A DNA stretch of 33,982 bases from Prevotella sp. GTDB taxonomy: Bacteria; Bacteroidota; Bacteroidia; Bacteroidales; Bacteroidaceae. The DNA is taken from positions 1-33,982 of the forward strand of contig JAFRPY010000121.1 in the NCBI GenBank assembly GCA_017428925.1, in the 5' to 3' direction. How positions within the stretch are numbered: position 1 is the stretch's first letter; every line of letters starts with the position of its first letter. Both the position numbers and the translations under genes were made by a program. Shown here piece by piece: positions 22,670 to 32,650 of this stretch. A model generated the notes under the pieces. It did not search any database. It was not told the origin of the DNA and saw only the letters and a list, made by a program, of their open reading frames with translations.

Positions 22670-23449
22670 TTATTTTTGTTTGTTGTTTTGTTTGTTATTC
22701 AATATCAATTTCTCAAGGAATCGAATTTGGTCTGCAAAGTAAGCATTTTTTTTTGGATAATTCAAATTTAAACGCTGAATAATTTCTAAAGCTTTGCTAT
22801 ATCGCCCTTGTTTTATGTAAATTTTGGCTAAAGTCTCGGTAAAATAGCCATCATCGTCGTCGTTTTCGTCACCATCGGTGAGCATTTGCACTTCTGGTGT
22901 GAAGTCGATTTCGTCCTTGAGCTGTATCTTGCCGCCCTCGTTCTCGATGAAGTTGTCGATGAGGTCCTGACCCTTCATCTCGGGTGCTGGCTCAGAGGAC
23001 GGTTCCTGATTCAGCTCGTCCTCGATGTCGAGCAGGTATGCTACATAGTCGACGGCCGCATCGGCAGGGGTGGGCTTGCGCCGCGCCACGGGTTGCTCGT
23101 CTTCGTCCTTGGGGATGGAGTCGAGGAAGTTGTCGATGAGGGCAGCGGTGCGGTCGGCGGCAGGCTGTTCCTGGCGCTTTTCCGAAACGGCGGCTTTCTC
23201 CTTGGCGGCGGGTGCCAGCTGATAGTGTCCTGCCTCGACGAGTTGGAAGAGCTTGCTGCGGTCGGTGAGGTAGATGGCCGCGCGTCGCAGCTCCTCGTCG
23301 AACGATGCATCGTGCAGCAGATAGAGGTTCTTCAGCAAGAGCAGCCGAGCGGGCTGGTAGTAAGGATGGAGCGCAAGGAGCGAGCGGAGATCGTAGAGCG
23401 TCTCCTTGTCGAACCTTTCGGGGTGCTTGATGAGTGTGGTGAGTTCCAT
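22670..23449 (-). CDS. Tetratricopeptide-repeat-like hypothetical protein, 259 aa
   Basis: The N-terminus (MELTTLIKHPERFDKETLYD ... LRSLLALHPYYQPARLLLLK) is helical. The C-terminus (TETLAKIYIKQGRYSKALEI ... LNLNYPKKNAYFADQIRFLE) is a clear TPR-type helix pair. The middle is acidic and disordered, with two similar short motifs LIDNFLDSIP and DLIDNFIENEGG. No signal peptide is seen, so it is probably cytoplasmic. Its place between lptE and secG, with tight spacing, suggests a role linked to envelope biogenesis, but the function is unknown. Confidence 0.85.
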   Translation of the reverse strand: MELTTLIKHPERFDKETLYDLRSLLALHPYYQPARLLLLKNLYLLHDASFDEELRRAAIYLTDRSKLFQLVEAGHYQLAPAAKEKAAVSEKRQEQPAADRTAALIDNFLDSIPKDEDEQPVARRKPTPADAAVDYVAYLLDIEDELNQEPSSEPAPEMKGQDLIDNFIENEGGKIQLKDEIDFTPEVQMLTDGDENDDDDGYFTETLAKIYIKQGRYSKALEIIQRLNLNYPKKNAYFADQIRFLEKLILNNKQNNKQK

Positions 23450-23475
23450 ATATTCCTTACTATCTGAAACGGGTT

Positions 23476-24033
23476 CTACCAGTTGGCAACGGTGGCGTTG
23501 AAAATCTGGTCGGTGATTTCCTTCACCATCTGCGTGACAAGTTCTTCCTGCACGGAATTGAGCGACTGCGTGGACTCATACGCCGAGGTTGCCGTGAAGG
23601 AGCGCTCGAAGTCGTCGGAGTGCTTCTTGTTGTTGGTAAACCGCACATTGACGGTCATCGACAGCTCCACCTGTGCCGAATAGCCTTCGCTCGACACCGA
23701 CTTGTTGCGCTGCGTGTACTGCGTGATCTCGCCCTCAATCTTCAGGTCGCCATTGCGCTTCACCTGTATAAGCTTAGTGTGGTTGGCGTAGATATCCTTC
23801 AGCTGGTTGTTGAAGAGCGGTCCCATGGGTCCCCACACATAGCTGGCGCGAATGGGGAAGTCCACTATCTCGATGGTCTTCGTCGTGCTGTAGTCGATGC
23901 TGGCACCGTTGAAGCTGTAGTGGGGCACGCAGGAGGTCTGCATGAAGCAGCCTAACGGCAGCCATAGCAGCAACAGCCACAAGCGGAGACTCGTGGCGCG
24001 ACTGGCGATGTGTTGGCGAAAGACTTTCTTCAT
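23476..24033 (-). CDS. lptE: LptE-like LPS-assembly lipoprotein, 185 aa
   Basis: ATG 24033 gives MKKVFRQHIASRATSLRLWL, a hydrophobic stretch and a permissive lipobox QTSC with Cys at about residue 35; the TTG at 24060 is less likely. The mature part (YSFNGASIDYSTTKTIEIVD ... PLFNNQLKDIY ... GDLKIEGEITQY ... VTQMVKEITDQIFNATVANW) follows the LptE fold pattern of a lipoprotein that plugs the LptD barrel and aids LPS insertion in the outer membrane. It lies between the sigma-54 activator and the TPR gene in the same direction, a familiar Bacteroidales order. Confidence 0.85.
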   Translation of the reverse strand: MKKVFRQHIASRATSLRLWLLLLWLPLGCFMQTSCVPHYSFNGASIDYSTTKTIEIVDFPIRASYVWGPMGPLFNNQLKDIYANHTKLIQVKRNGDLKIEGEITQYTQRNKSVSSEGYSAQVELSMTVNVRFTNNKKHSDDFERSFTATSAYESTQSLNSVQEELVTQMVKEITDQIFNATVANW

Positions 24034-24110
24034 ATATTTTGTTTCTTGTTGAATGGGCAATGCGAAGCCTTTATAGGGGCGAGGCTATTGTTACTTTTCT
24101 CCCCGCAATC

Positions 24111-25358
24111 TTATTTCTCCTTTTCGAGGCCGAACTGCTTCAACCGGCGATAGAGCGTGCGGTCGCTGATGCCCAGCTCCTGCGCAGCACGTTTGCGATT
24201 GCCGCCGTTGCGCTCGAGAGCCTTCTCGAGCATCTGTCGGCTGAGGTCGGTGAGGTTCAGGCTCTCCGGCTCTTTGATTTCCTCGGCTTCGGCATCCTCC
24301 AGGGGGAGCGACGACGACATGCCACTATTGCCGGCGACGGGCGCTACAGTCATTCCCGAGAGGTCGACAGCCTGTATGGGGTGTTGGAATCCCACGGCGC
24401 CGTTGAGCCCGCGGGCCTCGTCGAGTTGCTTGCGCAGGCTGTTCATGTCGCGACGCAGGTCGCTGACGTTGCCGCGCAACTCGTAGAGAATCTTATAGAG
24501 CAGCTCGCGCTCGCTCTCGTAGGAATGCGAGCCCTTGTCGCCAATAACGGCGAGCTGCATGCTCTCTGGGTCTTTTGGAATGTACTTCAGGAGTGTCTCC
24601 ACATCGATTTCGCGCTTCTCGCTGAGCACCGACATCTGCTCGGTGATGTTCTTCAGCTGACGCACGTTGCCTGGCCACTTGTATTGCAGCATGAGGCGCT
24701 TGGCATCTTCGGAGAGCGTGATCTTCGGCAGGTGGTATTTCTCGGCCATCTGACTGGCGAAGAGGCGGAACAGCATGAGGATATCCTCGCCGCGGTCGCG
24801 CAAGGCAGGCATCTGGATGGGGATGGTGTTCAGACGATAGTACAGGTCTTCGCGGAAGCGTCCCTCGCTGATGGCCTTCGTCAGGTTGACATTGGTTGCA
24901 GCGACGATGCGGACGTCGGTCTTCATGATCTTTTGTCCGCCCACACGGATGTACTCACCCGTTTCGAGCACTCGCAAAAGTCGTGCCTGAGTGGCGAGCG
25001 GCAGTTCGCCAACCTCGTCGAGGAAGATAGTGCCTTTGTTCGCCACGCCGAAATAACCTTCGCTCTCACCGATGGCTCCGGTGTAAGATCCCTTCTCATG
25101 ACCGAACAGCTCGCTATCGATGGTGCCTTCAGGAATGGAGCCGCAGTTGATGGCAAAGAACTTCTCGCGCCGACGGGGTGAGTTGTCGTGGATGACGCGT
25201 GGGATGATCTCCTTACCTACTCCACTCTCGCCCACGATGAGCACGCTCAAATCGGTGGGTGCCACCTGCAGGGCGACATCCAAAGCATGGTTCAACGCAT
25301 CGCAATTTCCTACGATGTTGTACCGACTTTTCACCGTTTGTAGTCTACTACTATCCAT
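24111..25358 (-). CDS. Sigma-54-dependent transcriptional activator (AAA+ and Fis-type HTH), 415 aa
   Basis: The AAA+ domain begins near residue 12 with no receiver or sensor domain before it. Walker A is GESGVGKE (43-50). The sigma-54-contacting loop is GSYTGA (90-95, a variant of GAFTGA). Walker B is GTIFLDE (109-115), and GRFREDLYYRLN carries the arginine fingers. A coiled-coil-like stretch (about 275-310) leads to a C-terminal Fis-type helix-turn-helix (NGGNRKRAAQELGISDRTLY). It should activate RpoN promoters by ATP-driven remodelling. Lack of an N-terminal input domain implies control by level or by a partner. It heads the lptE-TPR-secG run, and a TAATTTTG box (25369-25376, minus strand) lies just upstream. 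Confidence 0.92.
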   Translation of the reverse strand: MDSSRLQTVKSRYNIVGNCDALNHALDVALQVAPTDLSVLIVGESGVGKEIIPRVIHDNSPRRREKFFAINCGSIPEGTIDSELFGHEKGSYTGAIGESEGYFGVANKGTIFLDEVGELPLATQARLLRVLETGEYIRVGGQKIMKTDVRIVAATNVNLTKAISEGRFREDLYYRLNTIPIQMPALRDRGEDILMLFRLFASQMAEKYHLPKITLSEDAKRLMLQYKWPGNVRQLKNITEQMSVLSEKREIDVETLLKYIPKDPESMQLAVIGDKGSHSYESERELLYKILYELRGNVSDLRRDMNSLRKQLDEARGLNGAVGFQHPIQAVDLSGMTVAPVAGNSGMSSSLPLEDAEAEEIKEPESLNLTDLSRQMLEKALERNGGNRKRAAQELGISDRTLYRRLKQFGLEKEK

Positions 25359-25368
25359 TTTGGGGTGA

Positions 25369-25376
25369 CAAAATTA
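25369..25376 (-). promoter_or_regulatory. Candidate -7 box of the sigma-54 activator gene
   Basis: TAATTTTG on the minus strand lies 11 bp before ATG 25358. A TTG at 25400-25402 is about 23 bp upstream, a little far for -33. Confidence 0.4.
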
Positions 25377-25418
25377 CACAATTAATTCGAGATATCTGCA
25401 ATTTTGGCAGTTTTTTTA

Positions 25419-26459
25419 TCATTTCTTGGGATTCTGCTTGTCAATTTTAATAAGCAGAAGCCCAATTCCGGTCCAAATGAGTTCCCTGATGCGCACGATA
25501 AGTGCGACGAAGGTTCCGGCGCTGGCCGTCATTCCAAGTCCGTTGACCGACATCAGGAAGCCGCCTTCGCGACCACCCAACTGCAGCGGCATGAAGAAGA
25601 GCAAATTGGCAAACAGCGACGTGAAAGCCAGGATGAGCACACACTGGATGTAGTTCACCGAAGGCATGAGGATGAGCAACACGAAGAACACCTCGAGGGC
25701 AGCTCCGAAGCGGCACAGCAGTTCCAACACAACGGCCAGCACGAAACTCTTCGGATTCTGGTTGTGGAGTGCTGCTATCTGCTGGTCGACGGTGTCGAGT
25801 TGCTCGCGGTGCACCTCGATGAAGCCACGTGCCCAGCGCTTCACGAAGGGAACATGTCGGAGGATTTTCATCGCCCTGACTGCCAAACCCTTCCGATAGC
25901 CCACCATGAAAAACCACAGGCCAAGGATGCAGAACGAGCCAACGATGGTTAGGACGGTTCCCATGAAGACGTTCACGGGCCGTGTGAGGATATAGAGGAA
26001 GATGGAGATGAACCAGAACCAGAAGTGGCTGAAGATGTGAGTCATCGCATAGAGGATGACCGACGACGAGGCACGCGCGGTACCTATCTTCGGCGCCAGC
26101 TCCATCACTCTATAGGGCTCGCCGCCCATGAGGCCGCCGGGTGTGGCGTAGTTCAGGGCGAAGCCGCTGACCGTGACCTTATAGAGCCACCAGAAGGAGA
26201 ACGGCGTTGCCGAGACGGGCTTTCCCGACTCCTTCGACAACCTTGCGAGCTCCTCATTGGGCACCTGCGCCTTGATGATGACAAACCACGCCGCCGCATT
26301 GAAAACATACAAAACAGTCCATAGTGCCACTACTGCAAAGAACCAGTAGCCAGCATGCTTCAGTCCGCTCCAGACTTGAGCGAAGTCGAGCTGGGTAACC
26401 ATCACGATGAGCACCAGCAGTCCGAAGGCAAAAAAGCCGTTTTGATATTTCTTCTTCAT
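25419..26459 (-). CDS. Lysylphosphatidylglycerol synthase-type membrane protein (UPF0104), 346 aa
   Basis: A polytopic inner-membrane protein with about eight hydrophobic segments. It carries the family features [16 protein letters not shown] and [18 protein letters not shown], seen in the flippase half of LPG synthases and in stand-alone UPF0104 proteins. It lacks the cytosolic aminoacyl-transferase domain of MprF, so a lipid- or polyprenol-handling role is more likely than lysine transfer. It is downstream of the PdxA-like gene on the same strand. ATG 26459 starts [12 protein letters not shown], and the length is normal for the family. Confidence 0.85.
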   Translation of the reverse strand: MKKKYQNGFFAFGLLVLIVMVTQLDFAQVWSGLKHAGYWFFAVVALWTVLYVFNAAAWFVIIKAQVPNEELARLSKESGKPVSATPFSFWWLYKVTVSGFALNYATPGGLMGGEPYRVMELAPKIGTARASSSVILYAMTHIFSHFWFWFISIFLYILTRPVNVFMGTVLTIVGSFCILGLWFFMVGYRKGLAVRAMKILRHVPFVKRWARGFIEVHREQLDTVDQQIAALHNQNPKSFVLAVVLELLCRFGAALEVFFVLLILMPSVNYIQCVLILAFTSLFANLLFFMPLQLGGREGGFLMSVNGLGMTASAGTFVALIVRIRELIWTGIGLLLIKIDKQNPKK

Positions 26460-26547
26460 AGATTCACCGCCGAGGCGGGGGTATTATGCAGCCGGGTTAT
26501 GAGAACGGGTTAAGAGGCTGGGGTAATAAACCGGGTTAAGAGCCGAG

Positions 26548-27633
26548 TTATGCCTCAGCTTTCGGCTCTTTCGGTTGCTCTTGTTGATCGTTCTTCTCGT
26601 TCTCGCGTCCCTCGCGCTTCTTGGGGATGGCGAAACGCACCTTCTCGCTCTCATCGCGCTTCTCGTGATAGAGCTTCGGCAGCGGATTTGCCAACGGCGC
26701 GTCGTAGTTCTTACGGTTGCGGGCAGCATCGATGACGGCGTAGAGAGCCTGACGGAACGGAGCCTCATCAACCTCGTTGTGTCCGGCAAGCTCGAACGAC
26801 GGACCGTAGCACGAAGCAGCACACGGCACGAGTAGGCCTGCCACATAGACGATGTTGTCGGCAGCAGAGAGCGCCTTCAAGGGTGCCACACCCTGATCGT
26901 AGTACATCGCCAACACGGCGTCGAACGAATGATACTTCTCGGTGCCGAAGAAGTCGCTGGCAGCAAACGGACCATAGGTCTGCTTACCCGATGCCACGAG
27001 TTTCTGGATGGCAGGCGTGATGATCTCGCGCTCCTCTACCCCATCAGCATTGGAGTTGAGGGCGAGGACAGCCACGCGCGGATTGCCCACTCGGAGGTCG
27101 CGCTTCAGCATCGCGAAGAGCATTTCGGCCTTGCGGATGATCAGGTCGGTGGAGAGCTGTGCTACGACGTCCTTCATCGACATTCCGCTGGTTGCCACAG
27201 CCACACGCAGCGGCTCGGCCATGAGCAGCTGCAGGCCTGTAGCCTCCAGGCTGGCATTGGTCTCAAGCGGACCGAGCAGGAGCGCATCGTAAGCTCCGTT
27301 CTTCATGTCGGCAACCGCCTTACCCAAGGCTTTGTCGCCTGCCTTGCGGGCTTCATCGGTGGCGTTACCCAGCTCCACTTTCACTTCCTCATCGAAACAA
27401 GTGATGAGGTTGATGCGACCGTCGCGCACCTCGTCGGCAGAGCTGATGATGCTAAACATCGTCTCCGTGCCCAGCGCCTTGCGGTGATAGGTGGCGAGCT
27501 TCGGCGAACCATAGATGACGGGCGTGCAGAGTTCCAGCATCTCCGGCTCGGCAAAGGTTTTAAAAATCAGTTCATATCCAATACCATTGGTATTGCCATG
27601 CGTGATGGCGACGCGGATTTTCTTTTCTTCCAT
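26548..27633 (-). CDS. pdxA: PdxA-like protein lacking the metal-binding histidines, 361 aa
   Basis: The fold is that of 4-hydroxythreonine-4-phosphate dehydrogenase (vitamin B6 synthesis): RVAITHGNTNGIGYELI, CTPVIYGSPKLATYH, RVAVLALN, YGPFAASDFFG, FDAVLAMYYDQG. ATG 27633 is used; the longer frame overlaps rlmN. However, key residues are gone. The histidines that bind metal in E. coli PdxA (166, 211, 266) align by eye with G150 (ATSGMSM for TTHLPL), N195 (LNSNADG for LNPHAGE) and Y245 (MYYDQG for MYHDQG). The HGTA motif reads YGPS (276-279), and the GHTE segment between residues 121 and 141 is missing. The last 30 residues are a charged tail. Catalysis is therefore unlikely, while the frame is intact, suggesting a retained pseudoenzyme or a new role. 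Confidence 0.85.
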   Translation of the reverse strand: MEEKKIRVAITHGNTNGIGYELIFKTFAEPEMLELCTPVIYGSPKLATYHRKALGTETMFSIISSADEVRDGRINLITCFDEEVKVELGNATDEARKAGDKALGKAVADMKNGAYDALLLGPLETNASLEATGLQLLMAEPLRVAVATSGMSMKDVVAQLSTDLIIRKAEMLFAMLKRDLRVGNPRVAVLALNSNADGVEEREIITPAIQKLVASGKQTYGPFAASDFFGTEKYHSFDAVLAMYYDQGVAPLKALSAADNIVYVAGLLVPCAASCYGPSFELAGHNEVDEAPFRQALYAVIDAARNRKNYDAPLANPLPKLYHEKRDESEKVRFAIPKKREGRENEKNDQQEQPKEPKAEA

Positions 27634-27673
27634 TATCTTAATTTTTTGTATAACATTTTTCCTACATAGGCAA

Positions 27674-28735
27674 TCAGCGCGGCTCACCCTGCTGACGGGC
27701 GGTGCTGAGCAGGCCGCAGGCGGCATAGATGTCCTGGCCACGCGAAGCACGGATAGTGGTGAACACACCATGAGCCGTGAGGTAGTCGCGGAAGCGCAGC
27801 ATCGTCTGCTCGTCGGCACCGTGGAGAGGCACACCGGGAATCTGGTGGAAGCGTATCAGGTTGATACGGCAGTCGAGACCGCGCAAGAGGTCGACGATGG
27901 CTTTGGCGTGAGCCATGGAATCGTTGAGTCCGCCGAACACGATATACTCGAACGACAGGCGGCGCTGGTGAGCGAAGTCATAGCCTCGCAGCAGCTCCAC
28001 GACCTCGCTGATGCTCATCGCCTTCTCGGAAGGCATGAGCTGTGCGCGCTGCTCGTGAAGTGGCGAATGCAGGCTGATGGCGACGTGGCAAGGGCTCTCG
28101 TCGAGGAATCGCTTGAGCTTCCCGCGCACGCCAACGGAGCTCACCGTGATGCGCTTCGGGCTCCACGCCCATCCCCAGTCGGCGGTAAGCACCTCGGTGG
28201 CTCGCAACACGGCATCGAGATTGTCCATCGGCTCACCCTGTCCCATGAAAACGATGTTCGTGAGCTGCTCACACTCGGGAATGGCATAGATCTGATTCAA
28301 GATGTCGGCAGCGGTGAGGTTACCGTGCCACCCTTGCTTACCAGTCTGGCAGAACAGGCAGTTCATCTTGCAGCCCACCTGGCACGACACACACAGCGTG
28401 GCACGCTCGCCGTCGGGAATGAACACGGTTTCGACGAACCGCTCTTCCTCTCGGTGAGCATCGTCGGCGCAACGCACGGGCAACAAGTATTTCACCGTGC
28501 CGTCAACGCTGTGCTGACTGTCGGCAGGCGGCATGCAGCCAACTTCGTAGGCTTCCTTCAGACGCTCGCGGTTCTGCTTGGAGAGATTGGTCATCTCGTC
28601 GATGCTCTTCACATGCTTCACATAGAGCCACTGAGCTATCTGCCCCCCCGTGAAGGCAGGCATGCCCAACGATTTTGCCACATCTTTCAGTTCGGCCAAT
28701 GTCATGCCTAAAAGGCGCTGTTTTGTGGAATCCAT
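27674..28735 (-). CDS. rlmN: Dual-specificity RNA methyltransferase RlmN, 353 aa
   Basis: A radical-SAM enzyme that methylates C2 of A2503 in 23S rRNA and A37 in some tRNAs. The cluster motif is CKMNCLFC within CVSCQVGCKMNCLFCQTG. It also has VFMGQGEPMDN and ITVSSVGV, and the catalytic cysteine region is at the C-terminus (RGQDIYAACGLL). ATG 28735 (MDSTKQRLLGMTLAELK) is preferred to the TTG at 28756. The length is normal. It is first of a minus-strand run with the PdxA-like and UPF0104 genes and is divergent from the SpoIID-fusion operon. Confidence 0.95.
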   Translation of the reverse strand: MDSTKQRLLGMTLAELKDVAKSLGMPAFTGGQIAQWLYVKHVKSIDEMTNLSKQNRERLKEAYEVGCMPPADSQHSVDGTVKYLLPVRCADDAHREEERFVETVFIPDGERATLCVSCQVGCKMNCLFCQTGKQGWHGNLTAADILNQIYAIPECEQLTNIVFMGQGEPMDNLDAVLRATEVLTADWGWAWSPKRITVSSVGVRGKLKRFLDESPCHVAISLHSPLHEQRAQLMPSEKAMSISEVVELLRGYDFAHQRRLSFEYIVFGGLNDSMAHAKAIVDLLRGLDCRINLIRFHQIPGVPLHGADEQTMLRFRDYLTAHGVFTTIRASRGQDIYAACGLLSTARQQGEPR

Positions 28736-28760
28736 GATGCATTTAGCCACTTTCAACCTG

Positions 28761-28768
28761 CAAAGTTA
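28761..28768 (-). promoter_or_regulatory. Candidate -7 box of rlmN
   Basis: TAACTTTG on the minus strand matches TAnnTTTG, about 25 bp before ATG 28735. Confidence 0.5.
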
Positions 28769-28784
28769 CAATTTTTTCCCTTCA

Positions 28785-28818
28785 TTTGAGCATTCTTCGA
28801 CTTTTTTTTGTATATTTG
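28785..28818 (+). promoter_or_regulatory. Promoter of the GT2-DUF4922-SpoIID operon
   Basis: TTTG (28785-28788) and TATATTTG (28811-28818) are 22 bp apart, slightly long but of Bacteroidales type. They lie 31 bp before ATG 28850, back to back with the rlmN promoter. Confidence 0.55.
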
Positions 28819-28849
28819 CACCTAATATTTCATAAAAACCAAAATAAAA

Positions 28850-31800
28850 ATGAGAGAACGCATAGATTGTTTCCTGCCTTGCAACGATCTCGAAGCCGTC
28901 GGCCCAATGGTCGAAGCGTTGCGGCAGAACAAAGATGTGAGAAAGATATTCCTACTCGTAGAACCTGATTTTGAAAAACATGCCGTAGCCGCAGAAGGCT
29001 GCCAGACGCTCGTCGTCGGCGACCTGCTCTCCACGGAAACCATGCGGCTCGTCAGCACGACAGCTGCCGCCGACTACATCCTGCTCAACCTGAAGACGCC
29101 GCCCGTGATGCCGGGAGCCAATGCACTGGCCCGCATGACAAGGGCTGCTGACGAGACGCAGGCAGCAATGGTCTACAGTGACTATCTGGAAGAACAGTCG
29201 GTGGGCAGCGAGAAGCGAGTCGTCAAGCATCCCGTCATCGACTATCAGGAAGGTTCGCTGCGCGATGACTTCGACTTCGGACCATTGGTATTGCTGCGCA
29301 CCTCGCTGGCGAAAGCTTGGGCGAAGGCCACCGATGCGCAAGAGCAGAATGGCGACACACGCCACGTATACCGCTTTGCCGGTTGGTACGACCTGCGCCT
29401 CTTCCTCAGTCGCCAGCAGCAGTTGTTCCATCTGAACGAGTTGCTCTACACCACCATAGAACTCGACACGCGCAAGAGCGGCGAGCGGCAGTTTGACTAT
29501 GTGAACCCACGCAACCGCGACGTGCAGATCGAGATGGAGACGGCGTGCACGCAGCATCTGGAAGCAGTACATGCGCTGGTTGACACCACCTCATATGCTG
29601 ACATCGACTTCGACGAGCAGGATTTTGCCGTTGAGGCATCGGTGGTGATTCCCGTCTTCAATCGTGCAAAGACCATTCGCGATGCTGTAGAGAGTGCACT
29701 GTCTCAGCAGACACAATTTGCGTTCAACGTCATCGTGGTCGACAACCACTCCACCGACGGAACAGGCGAGATTCTTGCCAAGTTCAAGGCGGACTCAGAG
29801 GAAGCCCAAGAGCGACTCATCGTCATCACTCCCGAGCGCAACGACCTAGGCATCGGAGGTTGCTGGAACGTGGCCATCAACGATGAACGCTGCGGACGCT
29901 TTGCCATACAACTCGACAGCGACGACCTCTATTCGTCGCCACAGACGCTGCAGCACATCGTCGACGCGTTCTACGAGCAGCGGGCAGCGATGATTGTGGG
30001 CTCATACCGCATGTGTAACTTCCAACTGGAGACACTTCCGCCAGGACTCATCGACCACCGCGAGTGGACCGATGGCAACGGCCCGAACAATGCGCTGCGC
30101 ATCAACGGACTCGGAGCACCGCGCGCCTTCTTCACACCGCTGGTCCGGCAGTTGCAGTTCCCCAACACCAGCTATGGCGAAGACTATGCGATGGGACTGG
30201 CCTTCAGCCGCCAGTGGCGCATCGGCCGCATCTACGACGAGCTGTATCTCTGCCGCCGCTGGGAGGGAAACAGCGATGCCGCCCTCTCCATCGAGAAACA
30301 GAATGCCAACAACCTCTATAAAGACCGTCTGCGCACGATGGAACTCCACGCACGCCAGATGGAGGAGAACCCGAATCGCGAGACACCGCTGACCCGCTTC
30401 TTCGACCGACAGTTGGAGAAATGGGGCGATGCCAACCGACGCTATCGCGACCTGTCGAATGTGCAGACGCGTGAGCTCTCGGCAAGCGATACAACGCTGC
30501 GCATCCAATGGAATCCAGCACGCATGGTGTCGACGGGTGCGAAGATAGACCAGAAGACCATCGGCGAGCGCCCATGCTTCCTCTGTGCGAAGAACCGTCC
30601 CACGGAGCAGTTCTCACGGACGATGACGAGCAGCGACGGCAAGCATAGCTATGAACTGCTCGTGAACCCCTACCCCATCCTGCCCATGCATTTCACGATT
30701 CCGCTGACGAGTCATGAGCCCCAACGCATCAGCGGCCATTATCCGATGATGCACCAGTTGACGAATCGCTATCCTGATATGATGGTGTTCTACAACGGTC
30801 CTCGCTGCGGTGCCTCTGCCCCCGACCACATGCATCTGCAGGCAGGCACCAACGGCGTCATCCCGTTGCAGCAGAGCTGGCCCCGACTGAGCCGGAACCT
30901 CGAAGAGGTGTTCAGCCTGAACGACGATGCCGGCATCTCGCTCCTGCGCGACTTCGTGTGTCCGGCATTCGTACTGCGCAGCAAAGACCAAGCCGACGAT
31001 GCACGGCTATTCGAGATTCTTTATCATATGCTGGATGCGGAAGAGAACACTGATAGCGCTGAACCTATGATGAACATCGTGGCTTGGCGACAAGAGGAGA
31101 CGCTTGTCTCGGTGGTATTCCCACGCCGGAAGCACCGGCCCGACTGCTATTTCGCCAACGACGCCTCGCAACGGCTTGTCAGTCCTGGTGCACTCGATAT
31201 GTCGGGACTCATCATCACCCCGCGACAAGACGACTTCGAACGTCTCACAGCCGAAGAGGCCACAGCCATTCTGCGCGAATGCAGCCTCGACGACGATGCC
31301 ATGCAGCGTCTCGCCGACCAACTGCGGCAGACGGGGAGCGAGCTCCTCAAGGCCAAGAACCAGGAACAGGAGGAGCATGGCGAGGAACCAAATGTCACCG
31401 TGGGCATTGTGAGTGCACAGCAGATACGGTTCACGCTGAACAAGCCGTACACCGCAAAAGGTGTCGACATCACAGGCACGCAGGTGGTGGAGTTTGCCGA
31501 GGGTGGCATTCTCTGGAATGGCAACCAATATCGCGAGCTGCACTTCCGGCCGAAGCGCACCGACGCATCGTTCTCGCTTGAGGACGTGGTCATCGGCGTA
31601 GGTTTCCACTGGGAGCGCAAGGAGACGCAGACCTTCCGCGGCTCGCTGCATCTGGTGGTGGAAGCCGACCAGATTTGCGCCATCAACGAGCTGCCCGTCG
31701 AACAATATCTTGAGAGCGTCATCTCCAGCGAGATGAGCGGCACCTCGTCGCTCGAGTTGCTGAAAGCGCATGCGGTCGTTTCGCGCTCGTGGCTACTGGC

Positions 31801-32650
31801 ACAGATGAAGAAGCGCGAGGAGAACAGCGACCGCCGCGACAACTTCTTCTCATTCATCAAGAAGGACGATGAACTCATCCGTTGGTACGACCGCGAGGAG
31901 CACACCATCTTCGACGTCTGCGCCGACGACCACTGTCAGCGCTATCAAGGCATCACGCGTGCCGCCAACCCGCATGTGGCAGAAGCCATCAAGGCGACGA
32001 AGGGTCAGGTGCTGATGTCCGACGGTCAGGTGTGCGACACCCGTTTCTCGAAGTGCTGCGGCGGTCGAACTGAGGAATATCAGTATTGCTGGGAGAACAT
32101 CACAAAGCCGTATCTGCAGTCGGTGGATTGTCCGTGGTGCAACACGCACGACGAGCATATCATCCGACAGGTGCTCAACGACTATGACCAAGAAACCGTC
32201 GACTTCTACGAGTGGACGGAGACCATCAGCGCGAAGCAGATTGGCGAGTGGCTGCAGAGCAAGCTCGGCATCGACCTGGGTGCCATTCAAGACCTCGTTC
32301 CTGTGGAGCGCGGCAAGAGCGGTCGCATCTGGAAACTGAAGTTCGTGGGCACACAGGGCACCTACACCATCGGCAAGGAGCTTGAGATACGCCGTGTGCT
32401 CTCGCCCACTCATCTGAAGAGCAGCTGCTTCGATGTGGAGAAACTGGTCGACAAGCTGCCGCCGTCGGTGGAGGCTGCCGCCGAGGAACACGATGCCGAT
32501 GACATCACCTTTGTTCTGCACGGTCGCGGCTGGGGTCACGGCGTTGGTCTCTGCCAGATTGGAGCCGCCGTCATGGGTGAATCAGGAAAAGACTATCACG
32601 AAATCTTAACACATTATTATAAAAATGCAGACATCAGAAAGACCTACTAA
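28850..32650 (+). CDS. Glycosyltransferase - DUF4922 - SpoIID fusion protein, 1266 aa
   Basis: Three parts are fused. Residues 1-520 are glycosyltransferase-like: a divergent N-terminal half with YSDYLEE and [10 protein letters not shown], then a family-2 domain from about 265 ([42 protein letters not shown]). Residues about 520-845 are DUF4922, with a HIT/GalT-like HxHxQ in [10 protein letters not shown] (about 657) and [13 protein letters not shown], suggesting a nucleotidyl-transfer or phosphorylase reaction. From about 847 comes a SpoIID/LytB domain with [16 protein letters not shown] (putative catalytic Glu near 960), [11 protein letters not shown] and [15 protein letters not shown]. No signal peptide or membrane segment is seen, odd for a domain acting on peptidoglycan. 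It overlaps the AmpG-like permease gene by 26 bp, so handling of imported cell-wall fragments is a good inference. Confidence 0.9.
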   Translation: MRERIDCFLPCNDLEAVGPMVEALRQNKDVRKIFLLVEPDFEKHAVAAEGCQTLVVGDLLSTETMRLVSTTAAADYILLNLKTPPVMPGANALARMTRAADETQAAMVYSDYLEEQSVGSEKRVVKHPVIDYQEGSLRDDFDFGPLVLLRTSLAKAWAKATDAQEQNGDTRHVYRFAGWYDLRLFLSRQQQLFHLNELLYTTIELDTRKSGERQFDYVNPRNRDVQIEMETACTQHLEAVHALVDTTSYADIDFDEQDFAVEASVVIPVFNRAKTIRDAVESALSQQTQFAFNVIVVDNHSTDGTGEILAKFKADSEEAQERLIVITPERNDLGIGGCWNVAINDERCGRFAIQLDSDDLYSSPQTLQHIVDAFYEQRAAMIVGSYRMCNFQLETLPPGLIDHREWTDGNGPNNALRINGLGAPRAFFTPLVRQLQFPNTSYGEDYAMGLAFSRQWRIGRIYDELYLCRRWEGNSDAALSIEKQNANNLYKDRLRTMELHARQMEENPNRETPLTRFFDRQLEKWGDANRRYRDLSNVQTRELSASDTTLRIQWNPARMVSTGAKIDQKTIGERPCFLCAKNRPTEQFSRTMTSSDGKHSYELLVNPYPILPMHFTIPLTSHEPQRISGHYPMMHQLTNRYPDMMVFYNGPRCGASAPDHMHLQAGTNGVIPLQQSWPRLSRNLEEVFSLNDDAGISLLRDFVCPAFVLRSKDQADDARLFEILYHMLDAEENTDSAEPMMNIVAWRQEETLVSVVFPRRKHRPDCYFANDASQRLVSPGALDMSGLIITPRQDDFERLTAEEATAILRECSLDDDAMQRLADQLRQTGSELLKAKNQEQEEHGEEPNVTVGIVSAQQIRFTLNKPYTAKGVDITGTQVVEFAEGGILWNGNQYRELHFRPKRTDASFSLEDVVIGVGFHWERKETQTFRGSLHLVVEADQICAINELPVEQYLESVISSEMSGTSSLELLKAHAVVSRSWLLAQMKKREENSDRRDNFFSFIKKDDELIRWYDREEHTIFDVCADDHCQRYQGITRAANPHVAEAIKATKGQVLMSDGQVCDTRFSKCCGGRTEEYQYCWENITKPYLQSVDCPWCNTHDEHIIRQVLNDYDQETVDFYEWTETISAKQIGEWLQSKLGIDLGAIQDLVPVERGKSGRIWKLKFVGTQGTYTIGKELEIRRVLSPTHLKSSCFDVEKLVDKLPPSVEAAAEEHDADDITFVLHGRGWGHGVGLCQIGAAVMGESGKDYHEILTHYYKNADIRKTY

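Noticed and set aside
24039-25181. Plus-strand open frame of 380 codons opposite the sigma-54 activator
   Set aside because: The minus strand carries all AAA+ and Fis motifs. The plus frame has no recognisable domain and spans the lptE/activator gap.
27515-28711. Plus-strand open frame of 398 codons opposite rlmN
   Set aside because: It is a shadow of rlmN, whose CxxxCxxC radical-SAM motif is on the minus strand.
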